This document shows positions 7,394-16,176 of a DNA stretch of 42,702 nt, piece by piece; the stretch's first letter is position 1; each line of letters begins with the position of its first letter. A program made the position numbers and the translations under genes. The notes under the pieces were generated by a model. It saw nothing but the letters and a program-made list of their open reading frames with translations, had not been told where the DNA came from and did not search any database. Origin of the DNA: UBA8516 sp964434855 (GTDB lineage Archaea; Thermoproteota; Nitrososphaeria; Nitrososphaerales; Nitrosopumilaceae); NCBI GenBank assembly GCA_964434855.1, contig CAYSWR010000010.1:1-42702 (forward strand). The letters are read 5' to 3'.

Positions 7394-7618
7394 ATGGCGT
7401 CTAAAAGACGATCAAAGAGATCTAAACGTTCAAAGCGAAGAGCAACTCCAGCGCCAACTCGCAAACAAATGATCACCGTACGTGCAGTTCTTAACAGAGC
7501 AAAAAGAGAACGCGATATGGCAAGAAGAGAGGGAAGGCGTCTGAAGAATTCATTGGTTGTAAGAAACAGAATTATTAGAGAGCTCGGTGCAAAACTTAGA
7601 AGGGCACGAAGGAGATAA
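7394..7618 (+). CDS. 74-aa Arg/Lys-rich basic protein
   Basis: Extremely basic: residues 1-17 are SKR/SKRSKRR repeats, then a Pro/Thr linker, then a long Arg-rich helix (RAKRERDMARREGRRLKNSL) ending in RRARRR. It has no cysteine and no membrane segment. The charge and helix suggest binding to DNA or RNA (chromatin- or ribosome-associated), but no family is recognised. Its stop codon abuts the stop of convergent bioA with no intergenic base. Confidence 0.65.
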   Translation: MASKRRSKRSKRSKRRATPAPTRKQMITVRAVLNRAKRERDMARREGRRLKNSLVVRNRIIRELGAKLRRARRR

Positions 7619-8938
7619 TCAGATCACCCTCGTGACTTTTTTTATCGTATCTATTGTACCGTCAAGTAAGAAATCTAATTCATTTTTCGAAATTGCAAGT
7701 GGTGGTACTATCATCACAATGTTGCCAAGAGTACGTAGGTATATCTTGTGTTTTTTTCCCTCAACAAAAATTTTCTTATAAATTGATTTATCTGGTTTAA
7801 TTGGGGTCTTTTTCTTTTTGTCAGTTACAAGCTCAATTCCCATAAGCATGCCTTTGTGTCTGACATCGCCTACAAGATTCAATTCGTTAATTTCGGAAAT
7901 TCGTGATTCGAATTGTTTAGCACTCGTTTGAATTTTAGAAATGAGTTTGTTTTTCTTATACATCTGAAGGTTAGTTAGGGCTGTTGCACAAGCAAGAGGA
8001 TTGCCTGTAAACGTGTGACCATGAAAGAAATGTTTCATCTCGTCATATCTGCCAAGAAATGACTCGTAAATTCTCTTATTAGTTAAAGTGACTCCAAGTG
8101 GCAAATATCCGCCTGTAAGCATTTTTCCATATGATACGATATCTGGTTTGCTGTTTTGTGCTTGATATTCTACAAGTGAACCTAACCTGCCAAATCCAGT
8201 GGCAATCTCATCTAATCCAAATAATATATTGTATTTTTTGCATAATTTACTGATTTTTCTCTGAAAGTTTTTTGGATAAATCACAACTCCTCCCGCTACT
8301 TGTGCACCACTTTCCATAAAAAAAGCTGCAATATCATTATTTTTTGAAAATATGTTTTCTATTTTTTTAATACAAAATTCCTGATATTCTTTGAAAGTAA
8401 AACCTTTTGGCATCCTGTATTTTTCTGGAGTCGGTGTTCTAATTACTGGAAAAAGTAATTTTTTAAATCTTGAAAAAAATAGCGGAACATAACCAAGAGA
8501 CATGGAGCCAATTGTATCGCCATGATACCCATTTTGTAACGAGACGATCTTTGTTTTATTTTTTACTCCAATATTTTGCCAATATTGTAATGTCATCTTT
8601 ATGGCAACTTCCATTGCCGTAGAACCATTGTCAGAATAAAATACCTTATCCATTCCAGGAGATATCTTGACAAGTTTTTCAGCAAGTAACTGTGCTTGAT
8701 CATTTGTAAGATTAAACAAAGATGAGTGTTGCAATTTTTTTGTCTGTTTTATCATTGCATTTACAAGTTCTTTTTTAGAATGTCCCCAAACATTGCACCA
8801 CATGCTTGCAACTCCATCGAGTAGTCTGTTGCCTTTTGCATCAATTAGCCACATTCCATCCCCTTTTGTTATTATGTCAAATTTTTTCCACTCTCTCATC
8901 TGCGTGTAGGGATGCCATACGTACTCTCTGGGATTCAT
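7619..8938 (-). CDS. bioA: adenosylmethionine-8-amino-7-oxononanoate aminotransferase
   Basis: 439 residues, class III PLP aminotransferase. It converts KAPA to DAPA with S-adenosylmethionine as amino donor. Signatures: HPYTQM at the N-terminus (HPYTQMREW, typical of BioA), YSDNGSTAMEVAIKM (about 101-115), D243 in GLDEIATGFGR and Schiff-base lysine K272 in SYGKMLTGGYLPLG. Length is as expected. It lies convergent to the basic-protein gene and divergent from bioD across a 75-nt spacer, so it is outside the bioB-bioF operon. Confidence 0.93.
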   Translation of the reverse strand: MNPREYVWHPYTQMREWKKFDIITKGDGMWLIDAKGNRLLDGVASMWCNVWGHSKKELVNAMIKQTKKLQHSSLFNLTNDQAQLLAEKLVKISPGMDKVFYSDNGSTAMEVAIKMTLQYWQNIGVKNKTKIVSLQNGYHGDTIGSMSLGYVPLFFSRFKKLLFPVIRTPTPEKYRMPKGFTFKEYQEFCIKKIENIFSKNNDIAAFFMESGAQVAGGVVIYPKNFQRKISKLCKKYNILFGLDEIATGFGRLGSLVEYQAQNSKPDIVSYGKMLTGGYLPLGVTLTNKRIYESFLGRYDEMKHFFHGHTFTGNPLACATALTNLQMYKKNKLISKIQTSAKQFESRISEINELNLVGDVRHKGMLMGIELVTDKKKKTPIKPDKSIYKKIFVEGKKHKIYLRTLGNIVMIVPPLAISKNELDFLLDGTIDTIKKVTRVI

Positions 8939-9013
8939 TTAGTGCAACTCTGGTTTTGGCATTAATAATGGTACGGTGAACTCTTAAGGAATGTTTTGTA
9001 AAGAATATGAGTC

Positions 9014-9706
9014 ATGAAAGCGTATTTCATAACCGGTACTGATACTGGAGTAGGAAAAACTTCAATCACTGCAGGCCTTGCTGGTTCAATGAGAAAACTT
9101 GGTGTTAATGTAGGAGTAATGAAGCCTATTGCATCTGGCATTCCACAAAAAACAGGATTCAAATCATTAGATGTTGATATTATTGTGGAAGCTTCAAGAA
9201 CAAAAGATTCAGAAGATTTGATAAATCCTGTGTTTCTGCCAATTCCTACTTCTCCATATGATGCAACAAAACTTTTGTCATTACCTGTAGATATGCCACT
9301 AATCCTTACAACATTTACAAAATTATTATCTATTCATGATGTATTGTTAGTAGAAGGAATAGGTGGAATAATGACACCTATTACAAAAAATTTCTTTGTG
9401 GCCGATATGATAAAGGCAATGAGTATTGAAACAATTATTGTAACAAGGGCAACTCTTGGAACATTAAATCATACTATGATGACATATCAATTATGCAAAG
9501 ATTACGGTATCAAAGTAAAAGGACTTGTTATAAACAATTTTGATGAAAAAGGAACAGCTGCCGAAAAAAATGCTCCTATTACATTACATGAGATTACTGG
9601 GTTAGATATTCTTGGTGTAGTGCCTTTCATAAAGGATTATAACAAAATTGATGCAATGATTGAGATGGTAGGGAAAAAAGTCGACGTAAAGTCACTCATA
9701 TCCTAA
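9014..9706 (+). CDS. bioD: dethiobiotin synthetase
   Basis: 230 residues. It makes the ureido ring of dethiobiotin from DAPA, CO2 and ATP. The P-loop is at residues 8-16 (GTDTGVGKT), with PIASGIP (about 38-44) and VEGIGGIMTP (about 115-124), all typical of BioD. With bioA, bioF and bioB the late biotin pathway is complete. It is transcribed divergently from bioA and overlaps the next minus-strand gene tail-to-tail by 11 nt. Confidence 0.93.
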   Translation: MKAYFITGTDTGVGKTSITAGLAGSMRKLGVNVGVMKPIASGIPQKTGFKSLDVDIIVEASRTKDSEDLINPVFLPIPTSPYDATKLLSLPVDMPLILTTFTKLLSIHDVLLVEGIGGIMTPITKNFFVADMIKAMSIETIIVTRATLGTLNHTMMTYQLCKDYGIKVKGLVINNFDEKGTAAEKNAPITLHEITGLDILGVVPFIKDYNKIDAMIEMVGKKVDVKSLIS

Positions 9707-10238
9707 AAAGTTTAAGCTTTGACTGTTTTTTATTGGTAAGAAAACCAATTATATCGTTAATTATGTTTGAAAATGGGAAATCTCCCCTGTTATTGATGGT
9801 ATATGTTCTGATTCCTATGTCTACTCCATTTTCTAAAACAAACCATATGTTTTCTTTAATCGGTTGAATCTTAGTAATCTCTGCTAATCTGTTTTTTATT
9901 GTAGGAACATCATCTGTTTTTGGAAATGATACGATCAAGGCATCTTGTGGAGATATGCCTAGAATTTTAATATCTGGTATTAAGATATCTACATAAACAT
10001 CATTGAAAGTAATCTTTCGCTGGCTTGGAATCAGCGCAGTGGTTAAAAGATAATGAGCCAACCCTTCCGCAAACGTCCCTAGAATTTCTGATTTGTTGTC
10101 ATCAAGTTTATCAAGTTGCTCTTTACATTCTTCATATATGGTTTCTATGACCTCGGAGCTTTTACCCTGTGCAATATCTGAAACAACATACCTGCTGTGC
10201 TTATCAATTGAACTGTAAAGAATTTCCTTTATTTCCAA
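9696..10238 (-). CDS. hypothetical protein downstream of purE
   Basis: 180 residues, soluble, mixed alpha/beta. There is an N-terminal helical part (about 1-65) and a beta-rich part (ITFNDVYVDILIPDIKILGI) followed by QDALIVSFPKTDDVP. It follows purE by 14 nt on the same strand and is probably co-transcribed with purK-purE. I do not recognise the family. A link to purine synthesis would rest on position only. Confidence 0.7.
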   Translation of the reverse strand: MEIKEILYSSIDKHSRYVVSDIAQGKSSEVIETIYEECKEQLDKLDDNKSEILGTFAEGLAHYLLTTALIPSQRKITFNDVYVDILIPDIKILGISPQDALIVSFPKTDDVPTIKNRLAEITKIQPIKENIWFVLENGVDIGIRTYTINNRGDFPFSNIINDIIGFLTNKKQSKLKLFRI

Positions 10239-10252
10239 CTGTGCAAAATATG

Positions 10253-10828
10253 CTATATCCTGTATTTCTTCTTTGCAAACTTGGATAAACCAATCTTTTT
10301 CATCTCTTCAGATTCTTTAATTACAGAATAACGTTGCTTCTCTTTATGTCGTTTTAGTTTTTTCTGTAATTCTGGAAACTCATTAGCAAGTATCTTTAAT
10401 GCATACAAACCAGCATTAGCGGCCTTGTTTACTCCTACAGTTACAACAGGAGATCCAGTGGGCATCTCTGATATTGACAAAAGTGAGTCTAATCCACCAA
10501 ATGCTGAAAATTTGAAGCGATCTGAATTTCCAGATTTGTCGTTGTAGACCATTATGGGTACTCCTATTACTGGAATTATTGTATGGGACGCAATCATTCC
10601 TGGAAGATGTGCAGATCCTCCGGCACCAGCTATTATCGTTTTGAAACCACTTTTTTCTGCATGTTTTGCATAGTCTAAAAGTCTTGTTGGAGTTCTGTGT
10701 GCAGAAATGATCTGATCCTCATGTTTTACTCCAAACTCAGCAAGTATCTCTGCAGCACTACGCATTATTTTGCTATCTGAGCTTGAACCCATGATAATTC
10801 CAATCAGCGGTTTTTTTGAATAACTCAT
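10253..10828 (-). CDS. purE: N5-carboxyaminoimidazole ribonucleotide mutase
   Basis: 191 residues. It moves the carboxyl group of N5-CAIR to give CAIR in purine synthesis. Class I PurE motifs are clear: GSSSDS at 14-19, SAHRTP with catalytic H44, and GAGGSAHLPGM (about 68-78). A basic, Lys-rich tail of about 30 residues extends beyond the usual catalytic core. It starts 4 nt after purK ends, so the two are an operon, as expected for the PurK-PurE pair. Confidence 0.95.
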   Translation of the reverse strand: MSYSKKPLIGIIMGSSSDSKIMRSAAEILAEFGVKHEDQIISAHRTPTRLLDYAKHAEKSGFKTIIAGAGGSAHLPGMIASHTIIPVIGVPIMVYNDKSGNSDRFKFSAFGGLDSLLSISEMPTGSPVVTVGVNKAANAGLYALKILANEFPELQKKLKRHKEKQRYSVIKESEEMKKIGLSKFAKKKYRI

Positions 10829-10832
10829 AAGT

Positions 10833-12038
10833 TCAAACGGAATTGAATTTTATTAAACTTTTAACTTCTTCAGCTTTTTTTAGGAGCATGTTGATATCTT
10901 TTGTATCATTAACATCGACCACATTGAAATGCCCCATCTTTCTTTGAGGCTTTGCTTCATCTTTTTGATACATCTTTAGGTATACACCATTGTTTTGATC
11001 GATTGTTATGGGTTTGTATCTTCCTTGAAACCCTCTTGGTCCTAAGATATTACACATTACAGTATGATGTAACAGATCAGTTTTGCCAAGCTCTAATCCT
11101 AGTATTGCTCTTAGATGCTGTTCAAACTGAGACGTCGCACTTGACTGTAAAGTATGATGTCCAGAATTATGTACTCTTGGAGCTATCTCATTTATGAGAA
11201 CTTTGTCGTCTTTTGTTACAAACATTTCAATGCCAAATACTCCTGCACCATGTAATACTTCCATTGTTTTTTTGGCTATTTTCTCTGCTTCCTCAGAAAT
11301 TTTTTTACTGACTCTAGCAGGCGCAATTGTTGTTTTTAATATATTTTCTTCATGTAAGTTTTCTACGACAGGATATGTTGCAATTTGTCCATTCGTATTT
11401 CTTGCAGCAATCACTGATACTTCCATCTGAAAATCAACTATTCTTTCTAGCATTGTTGATCTGCTGATGAATTGTTCATATGCATGTGTTACCTGTTCTG
11501 GATTTTCTATTCTGAAATTGCCTCTTCCATCATAAGCATCTCTTCTAGCCTTTAGCATCACTGGATACCCAAAGGATTTGATCTTTTCCTTGGCATCATC
11601 AAGTGATTCAATCACCACAAAATCTGCTACTGGTAAACCATTTTCACGTAGGAATTTCTTCTGCAGATACTTATCTTGGATGACTCTCAAAGTAGCAGGA
11701 GACGGATTTATTGTTACTCCAGCGTTTATTGATTCCAAAACCTCACTATTTCCAGATTCTATTTCATATGTTATGATATCTGACTGTAACGACAATTCTA
11801 CAATGGCATTTTTGTCTTTAAAATCGGCAACGATTTGTTTTGCTCCTACTCTTGCAGCAGGACAGTCTTTTGTTGGGTCTAGCACTATTACATCAGAAAT
11901 GTATTCACTCATTTTTTTTGCCGCTTCTGTAAGCATCATGCCAAGTTGTCCTCCACCTATTATTCCAAGAATCTTTGTCAACGTATGATCTATCTTTTTG
12001 TGTCTTAAAATTGTTAGCTGTAAATTGTGTTTTATCAT
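10833..12038 (-). CDS. purK: 5-(carboxyamino)imidazole ribonucleotide synthase
   Basis: 401 residues, ATP-grasp family. It carboxylates AIR with bicarbonate and ATP to N5-CAIR, which PurE then uses. Visible: GIIGGGQLGMML (about 25-36), YPVMLKARRDAYDGRGN (ATP-binding loop) and INEIAPRVHNSGHHT (metal/substrate site). The first about 20 residues precede the family's normal start; a TTG at 11981 would give the shorter form. A TATA-like box at about 12059-12068 sits roughly 26 nt upstream of 12038, favouring the longer start and a leaderless mRNA. Confidence 0.92.
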   Translation of the reverse strand: MIKHNLQLTILRHKKIDHTLTKILGIIGGGQLGMMLTEAAKKMSEYISDVIVLDPTKDCPAARVGAKQIVADFKDKNAIVELSLQSDIITYEIESGNSEVLESINAGVTINPSPATLRVIQDKYLQKKFLRENGLPVADFVVIESLDDAKEKIKSFGYPVMLKARRDAYDGRGNFRIENPEQVTHAYEQFISRSTMLERIVDFQMEVSVIAARNTNGQIATYPVVENLHEENILKTTIAPARVSKKISEEAEKIAKKTMEVLHGAGVFGIEMFVTKDDKVLINEIAPRVHNSGHHTLQSSATSQFEQHLRAILGLELGKTDLLHHTVMCNILGPRGFQGRYKPITIDQNNGVYLKMYQKDEAKPQRKMGHFNVVDVNDTKDINMLLKKAEEVKSLIKFNSV

Positions 12039-12078
12039 TTTTTGAACTTCAAAAATTTTGATTATAAAATAATACCAT

Positions 12079-12157
12079 AAATGGAAACAGTGACTCGATA
12101 ATTGTTATTGCAATAAAAAAATAATATCAAAAATGGAAACAGTTACTTGATAAATGT
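12079..12157. repeat. imperfect 27-nt direct repeat in the purK/KaiC-like divergent promoter region
   Basis: AAATGGAAACAG followed by TGACTCGATAATTGT (12079-12105) recurs as AAATGGAAACAG followed by TTACTTGATAAATGT (12131-12157), 24 of 27 identical and offset by 52 bp (about five helical turns). It lies between the divergent promoters of purK and the KaiC-like gene. Such spacing suits a regulator binding two sites on one face of the DNA. The upstream flank of the first copy also resembles 1705-1724. Confidence 0.55.
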
Positions 12158-12194
12158 CACTATTCTTTAAATAGACTTTTGTGAGTTATTATTC

Positions 12195-12932
12195 GTGATA
12201 GAATCTCCAATTAAAGTTAGGACTGGAGTCCCAGGACTGGACTCGATAATGTCTGGAGGATTTAGGGAAGGAAAAACAATTGTCTTGTCAGGTCCGCCTG
12301 GTAGCGGAAAGACCACATTTGGGATGCAATATCTTTATGTTGGCGCAAACGATTTTGATGAACCAGTAGTATATGTCACATTAGCTGAAAGTCCACGTGA
12401 AATAAAAAATGATTTTAAAATGTACGGATGGGACATTCAAAAACTCATTGATGATGGAAAAATGTTAATTATTGATGCCAGACCTTTTAAAATGGAAGAA
12501 GGCTTTGTAGAATTAGACGACTCGCTTTACCGGGGAGAAACACTTCCATTTATGCACTTGACGCAACTGATCATAAGCAGCATTAAACGAATAGGAGCAA
12601 AGCGCCTTGTCGTGGATTCTCTCACCGTGCTTGCAATGCAGTATGCAAACAAGTTCTATGTTAGACAGGGACTGCAAGGAATGATCCAGGCTTTAGAAGA
12701 CAGACACTGTACATCGATACTAATATCAGAAAGTAATGCAGCTGATAAGATTCCAACAGAATGGTATGTTGCTTCTGGGATTATACTGCTCCATCATTTA
12801 CAAAAAGAAAACACGATGGAAAGAACACTACAGGTTCTTAAAATGAGAGGAGTTCGTCACAGTGAACAAATTTATTCTATAAAGCTAAGTGACACAGGAT
12901 TACAACTGGTGCATCCAAGGCTGACTCCCTAG
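12195..12932 (+). CDS. KaiC-like RecA-superfamily ATPase
   Basis: 245 residues, a single KaiC domain. Signatures: TGVPGLDSIMSGGF (about 10-23), Walker A GPPGSGKTT (33-41), the catalytic-Glu region VTLAESPREI, and a Walker B strand KRLVVDSLTVLAM (about 137-149). The GTG start is the first in the frame. Single-domain KaiC paralogues are common in archaea and act as ATP-dependent signalling proteins, not clocks. It is convergent with a TrmB-like regulator, with 1 nt between them. Confidence 0.85.
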   Translation: MIESPIKVRTGVPGLDSIMSGGFREGKTIVLSGPPGSGKTTFGMQYLYVGANDFDEPVVYVTLAESPREIKNDFKMYGWDIQKLIDDGKMLIIDARPFKMEEGFVELDDSLYRGETLPFMHLTQLIISSIKRIGAKRLVVDSLTVLAMQYANKFYVRQGLQGMIQALEDRHCTSILISESNAADKIPTEWYVASGIILLHHLQKENTMERTLQVLKMRGVRHSEQIYSIKLSDTGLQLVHPRLTP

Positions 12933-12933
12933 T

Positions 12934-13995
12934 TTAGAGGTATATGCCTTTAGAATTGGACCAGATAGAATTAAACAATAATCTCATCGATTGAACCATT
13001 GCACTAGAGTCTGTCCACATTGCCACAGAGTGCTGTGCAGGCTGGCTTGCATTCTTCATAAAGAATATTAATTCATCATCTCGGATTATGAAACAGATGT
13101 CTTCTTTAATGTCTGGTGGCATTAATTTTATATCTGTTTTATCGGCTTCATCAAATATATAACGTGTTTTTTCAGAACACGATGTGAGTATTTTAACTTT
13201 AGATTTGGCATCATTTAATGGTTCCAAGAAATCTGAATGATAAAATCTTAGAAAGTCTTTTTCAGAACCTAGGATAAGAATTTCTTCTGATGGTTTGGTA
13301 ATCATTTCATGTATCTTGCTATTGATCTGGTTTACACCTTGTAACATCTGGAACTTATCTTCTTTTGTTTCAACAGGACCTATCTTAAAATCTGGAATAC
13401 CATTCCATAACTCTACAATGTTTTTTTCTTGTTTTTCTAATGTTTTTACTCTTTCTTTTTCTGCGTTTACCAGTGCCCAAACTGCTTTGTCTAGTGGTAA
13501 AGCTGAAAATCTAATTGGATGTTGGAATGTAGCAGAAACTATGCCCTTATTTTGTAAAGTAGTAAGCAGATGATAAGTTTCAGTTCTTGGTATTTTTAAT
13601 GCTCTACATGCTTCTGGTGCGGTCTTGGAACCGTATTTTCCTAGATATATGTAGACCTTTGATTGATTTGCAGTAAGACCGAATTTTGATAATTCATCCT
13701 TTAGTTTCTCCAAAGACACTCTGTAATCATACATTTCAGAATCTGGAGTTGAATCAAATGCTGTCATTTCTATTTGTTCGTGGCTCATTTTATTTCCCGT
13801 GTACAACGTAGAATTGTTGGTGGGATATATTGTGCGCGAGTTAATTAGTTTTGATCGGTCTGATCGTTTATGTGATCGTGCATAGTTAGTTTCATTAATA
13901 TTATTATCATTATTATCATTATTATGTAAATTATTTGATTTATCTATACTAATTTTATAGGATTTTGATTCTTCCATCTCACTTGACTCTCTCAT
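12934..13995 (-). CDS. TrmB-family transcriptional regulator
   Basis: 353 residues. A winged-helix TrmB domain lies at about 90-165 (LSKFGLTANQSKVYIYLGKY, then APEACRALKIPRTETYHLLT), followed by a coiled coil (KAVWALVNAEKERVKTLEKQ) and a C-terminal effector-like domain (SEEILILGSEKDFLRF). TrmB proteins control sugar or other metabolic genes. The first about 70 residues are low-complexity, with an Asn/Asp run coded by a 9-nt tandem repeat at 13901-13926. Translation may really start at the Met of MSHEQIEMTAF, about residue 70. Confidence 0.85.
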   Translation of the reverse strand: MRESSEMEESKSYKISIDKSNNLHNNDNNDNNINETNYARSHKRSDRSKLINSRTIYPTNNSTLYTGNKMSHEQIEMTAFDSTPDSEMYDYRVSLEKLKDELSKFGLTANQSKVYIYLGKYGSKTAPEACRALKIPRTETYHLLTTLQNKGIVSATFQHPIRFSALPLDKAVWALVNAEKERVKTLEKQEKNIVELWNGIPDFKIGPVETKEDKFQMLQGVNQINSKIHEMITKPSEEILILGSEKDFLRFYHSDFLEPLNDAKSKVKILTSCSEKTRYIFDEADKTDIKLMPPDIKEDICFIIRDDELIFFMKNASQPAQHSVAMWTDSSAMVQSMRLLFNSIWSNSKGIYL

Positions 13996-14851
13996 TTATG
14001 ATCGACTTTATGACAATTGGCTTCATTAATTTTACAAAAGCGGGTTGTCTCATATTCTTTATTACTCCGATTAGTTCGCTTTGTATGTTTGTAACACTAG
14101 ATGACATATAGGTAGAAAGGCGTTTTAGATATAATGAAGTTGTGTATGTAATATGATAAAATTACAATCTAGATGATAACAATACCTCAAAGTATGTGGA
14201 TGCAGAAAAATCAGAGACGGTTATGTCTGGCTAGACATATAATATTGCAGTAGTCACAAATGTATCCTGTATGGGAACAGCAATCATTATATACAGTAAA
14301 ACTAGAATTTCTGGACGATAAATCTCCAGAACTAAATATCCGGTCAACGCTATCTGCTGGAAATATTCATTGACAATGTAATGGTAACTAATTTTCATTT
14401 TATTATAATCTCTGTTACATCAGAATGATCATAAATAATTCTTAAGAAAAACATTTTTGATGGAATAATAGCGAAATTTAGTTTTGGAGAAAAATATTTT
14501 ATAATAAAAAAATTATCTGAAATGTGTGAAAAATAACTGTATACAACCAAGATCTGAAATTGAAAACTTTTTATTAAAAGATAATATTCAATAAAATTAA
14601 AATTTATTTTTTACTTGTTTCCTTTCACTCTTTCTTTTTGATCCAATGGCTATAATTGTTCTTTAAACGCCGCAAGAGTTCACGATTCATTAGCTTCATT
14701 GGTTTAAGTCCAAAAATCAATCGGTTGTGGATGTTTCACCGCTTTCATTTTCTATTCTACAAGATCTTATCTAATTATAACTACAATTCATTATTTTGAT
14801 AAAAAACATTAATTTTTTTATCTGCATTAACCTTTAACTCTTTTATCTGCA
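13996..14851. other. 0.85-kb stretch with little coding potential
   Basis: No gene longer than about 31 codons is convincing. It holds two hairpins: TATGTCT-GGCT-AGACATA (14222-14239) and TTCTGGA with TCCAGAA (14309-14315 and 14325-14331). Base composition becomes very AT-rich at 14440-14610. It may contain the TrmB-like gene's regulatory region, small RNAs, or decayed sequence. No tRNA is visible. Confidence 0.4.
14625..14720 (-). CDS. possible 31-aa basic peptide
   Basis: TTG-started frame reading MIFGLKPMKLMNRELLRRLK and then NNYSHWIKKKE. The composition (an amphipathic basic helix) looks protein-like, and there are internal ATG alternatives (14699 onward). It could be a micro-protein or the 3' remnant of a decayed gene. 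No clear promoter; low confidence. Confidence 0.2.
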   Translation of the reverse strand: MIFGLKPMKLMNRELLRRLKNNYSHWIKKKE

Positions 14852-14865
14852 TTAACCTTTAATTC
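14816..14865. repeat. tandem 25-bp duplication at the 3' end of a gene
   Basis: The 25-mer starting TTTTATCTGCATTAACCTTT at 14816-14840 is repeated head-to-tail at 14841-14865 with a single difference (position 23, C versus T). The right copy contains the last codons and the TAA stop of the minus-strand gene at 14852-15346. The left copy is therefore a downstream echo of that gene's end, consistent with a recent slippage duplication. Confidence 0.85.
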
Positions 14866-15346
14866 TTTCAACTCGTCTTAAATCATTAGCCATATTCTTG
14901 TCATCAGCGTTCGTATGCGATAATTTTTTTAGCTTTGCTGTTGCACCTTTTAAGAACAAAATTTTTCTATTTTTATATGTTCTGTCAGCTCTTGCCATGT
15001 TAATTAGTGCCGGACTTCCATACTTTAGGATGTTTGTTACCTCTTCTAGTGAAAATTGATCTAATCTCTTTGTTTCTGACTTGAAGTTTGGCTTTATCAT
15101 AACAACATCAAGTGATGGTGTAAGTACAGCTTTTGAGCCTGGTGGAAGGTTCAAAAGTTCTGGATATAGATCGACTGAAAAACCAAGAAAGCTTGTTATG
15201 ACTTTTAAAGAATCATATAGTTCCTCTATTACGTTTACCTTTTCTTTATCTAATTCATATGCTTGAACTGCCTCATCTATCAGAATTTCCATCGTATTTA
15301 TAACCTCGGCTAGATCATTTTCTATGTCTGTATCATTAGATGACAT
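14852..15346 (-). CDS. hypothetical protein downstream of prepilin peptidase
   Basis: 164 residues, soluble and acidic at the N-terminus, mostly helical (IENDLAEVINTMEILIDEAV, KVNVIEELYDSLKVITSFLG), with a basic C-terminus (NMANDLRRVERIKG). No family is recognised. It lies 51 nt downstream of the prepilin-peptidase gene on the same strand and may be co-transcribed. The stop codon lies inside a 25-bp tandem duplication. Confidence 0.65.
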   Translation of the reverse strand: MSSNDTDIENDLAEVINTMEILIDEAVQAYELDKEKVNVIEELYDSLKVITSFLGFSVDLYPELLNLPPGSKAVLTPSLDVVMIKPNFKSETKRLDQFSLEEVTNILKYGSPALINMARADRTYKNRKILFLKGATAKLKKLSHTNADDKNMANDLRRVERIKG

Positions 15347-15397
15347 GCAGGAGCTAGGATGTTTTCAATATTAAAAGTTACGTAGAAAGATCTTTCA

Positions 15398-16090
15398 CTA
15401 AAAATTACCTATGCTAAAAATAATGTCTCCAAAGAGAAGCTGTACTACAAATCCTGCAGTTATGTAAAGGATGTATGGTATGCCTGGAGTGACCCATGTA
15501 TCTGGTTTATCACAAAACTGTGTATTTTCAGCATGATGAAAAGAGAAATCAATTTTTTTGTGATTTCCTTCTACTTTTTCAATTGTAAAACTGTATTTTG
15601 GATTTTTAGATCTATATCCTAAAAACATGGCAGATATCTTTTTTAATCTAGTTTCTTCAAATCCTTCGAAAATATTTTTGTGTCTGGATATTGCAACAAG
15701 ATTTCGAATTAAATTTAAAAAAATTGGAACAACAGAAATTATTGCAGCATTTGTTAAAGTGGTTAATGGAGTTACTGTATTTCCTGACAAACTGAGTTGG
15801 GGTGCAAGTGCTGCTAAAACTATCAATCCTAATGCATCTGCTCCTCCAAAAATTCCAAGTCTCCAGATCAAAAGTGCGATGGGCGCAACAATCAATGATA
15901 CGCCTATGTTTATCAAGGAATTAGTCATGCTTGGTTCAAAGAAAATTAATACAACCGAAATTGCACCAAAAACAATCCATAAAATATCATTAATTTCTCG
16001 TTTCCATACATCCATGGTTGTTGCAATTGATAACATTATCAAAGCAGACAATATTCTAGCATTGTAAACATCAAACATAAATTCAAACAT
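15398..16090 (-). CDS. archaeal prepilin peptidase (A24, FlaK/PibD-like)
   Basis: 230 residues, a polytopic membrane aspartyl protease that cleaves class III signal peptides of archaeal pilins and archaellins and may process adhesive pili. The catalytic aspartates are visible: D27 in TMDVWKREI after the first span, and D85 in the GxHyD motif GGAD (IFGGADALGL). About six hydrophobic segments include a C-terminal one (IPYILYITAGFVVQLLFGDI). A hydrophilic insert at about 150-195 carries charged residues. No pilin gene is adjacent. It is divergent from the zinc-ribbon gene at 16177. Confidence 0.85.
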   Translation of the reverse strand: MFEFMFDVYNARILSALIMLSIATTMDVWKREINDILWIVFGAISVVLIFFEPSMTNSLINIGVSLIVAPIALLIWRLGIFGGADALGLIVLAALAPQLSLSGNTVTPLTTLTNAAIISVVPIFLNLIRNLVAISRHKNIFEGFEETRLKKISAMFLGYRSKNPKYSFTIEKVEGNHKKIDFSFHHAENTQFCDKPDTWVTPGIPYILYITAGFVVQLLFGDIIFSIGNF

Positions 16091-16176
16091 GAGTGCACAT
16101 ACTCCTTATCTGTTTTAGATGCAATCTATCTATTAATACAAGTAAAACCATATTTATCCTCGAGTTAAGAAATATC

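Noticed and set aside
8939..9013. Possible second BirA operator in the bioA-bioD spacer
   Set aside because: Only a partial TTGTAAA near 8995 is visible; there is no matching GGTTTAC arm at the right distance.
11578..11988. 136-codon plus-strand frame
   Set aside because: Antisense to purK, with no homology signal of its own.
12081..12145. ATG GAA ACA GTG ACT openings in the direct repeats as tiny genes
   Set aside because: Each meets a stop after five or six codons; they are better read as regulatory repeats.
16093..16176. Longer start for the zinc-ribbon gene at 16177
   Set aside because: The extra residues are not family-like and the TATA-like box lies inside them, about 26 nt before ATG 16177.
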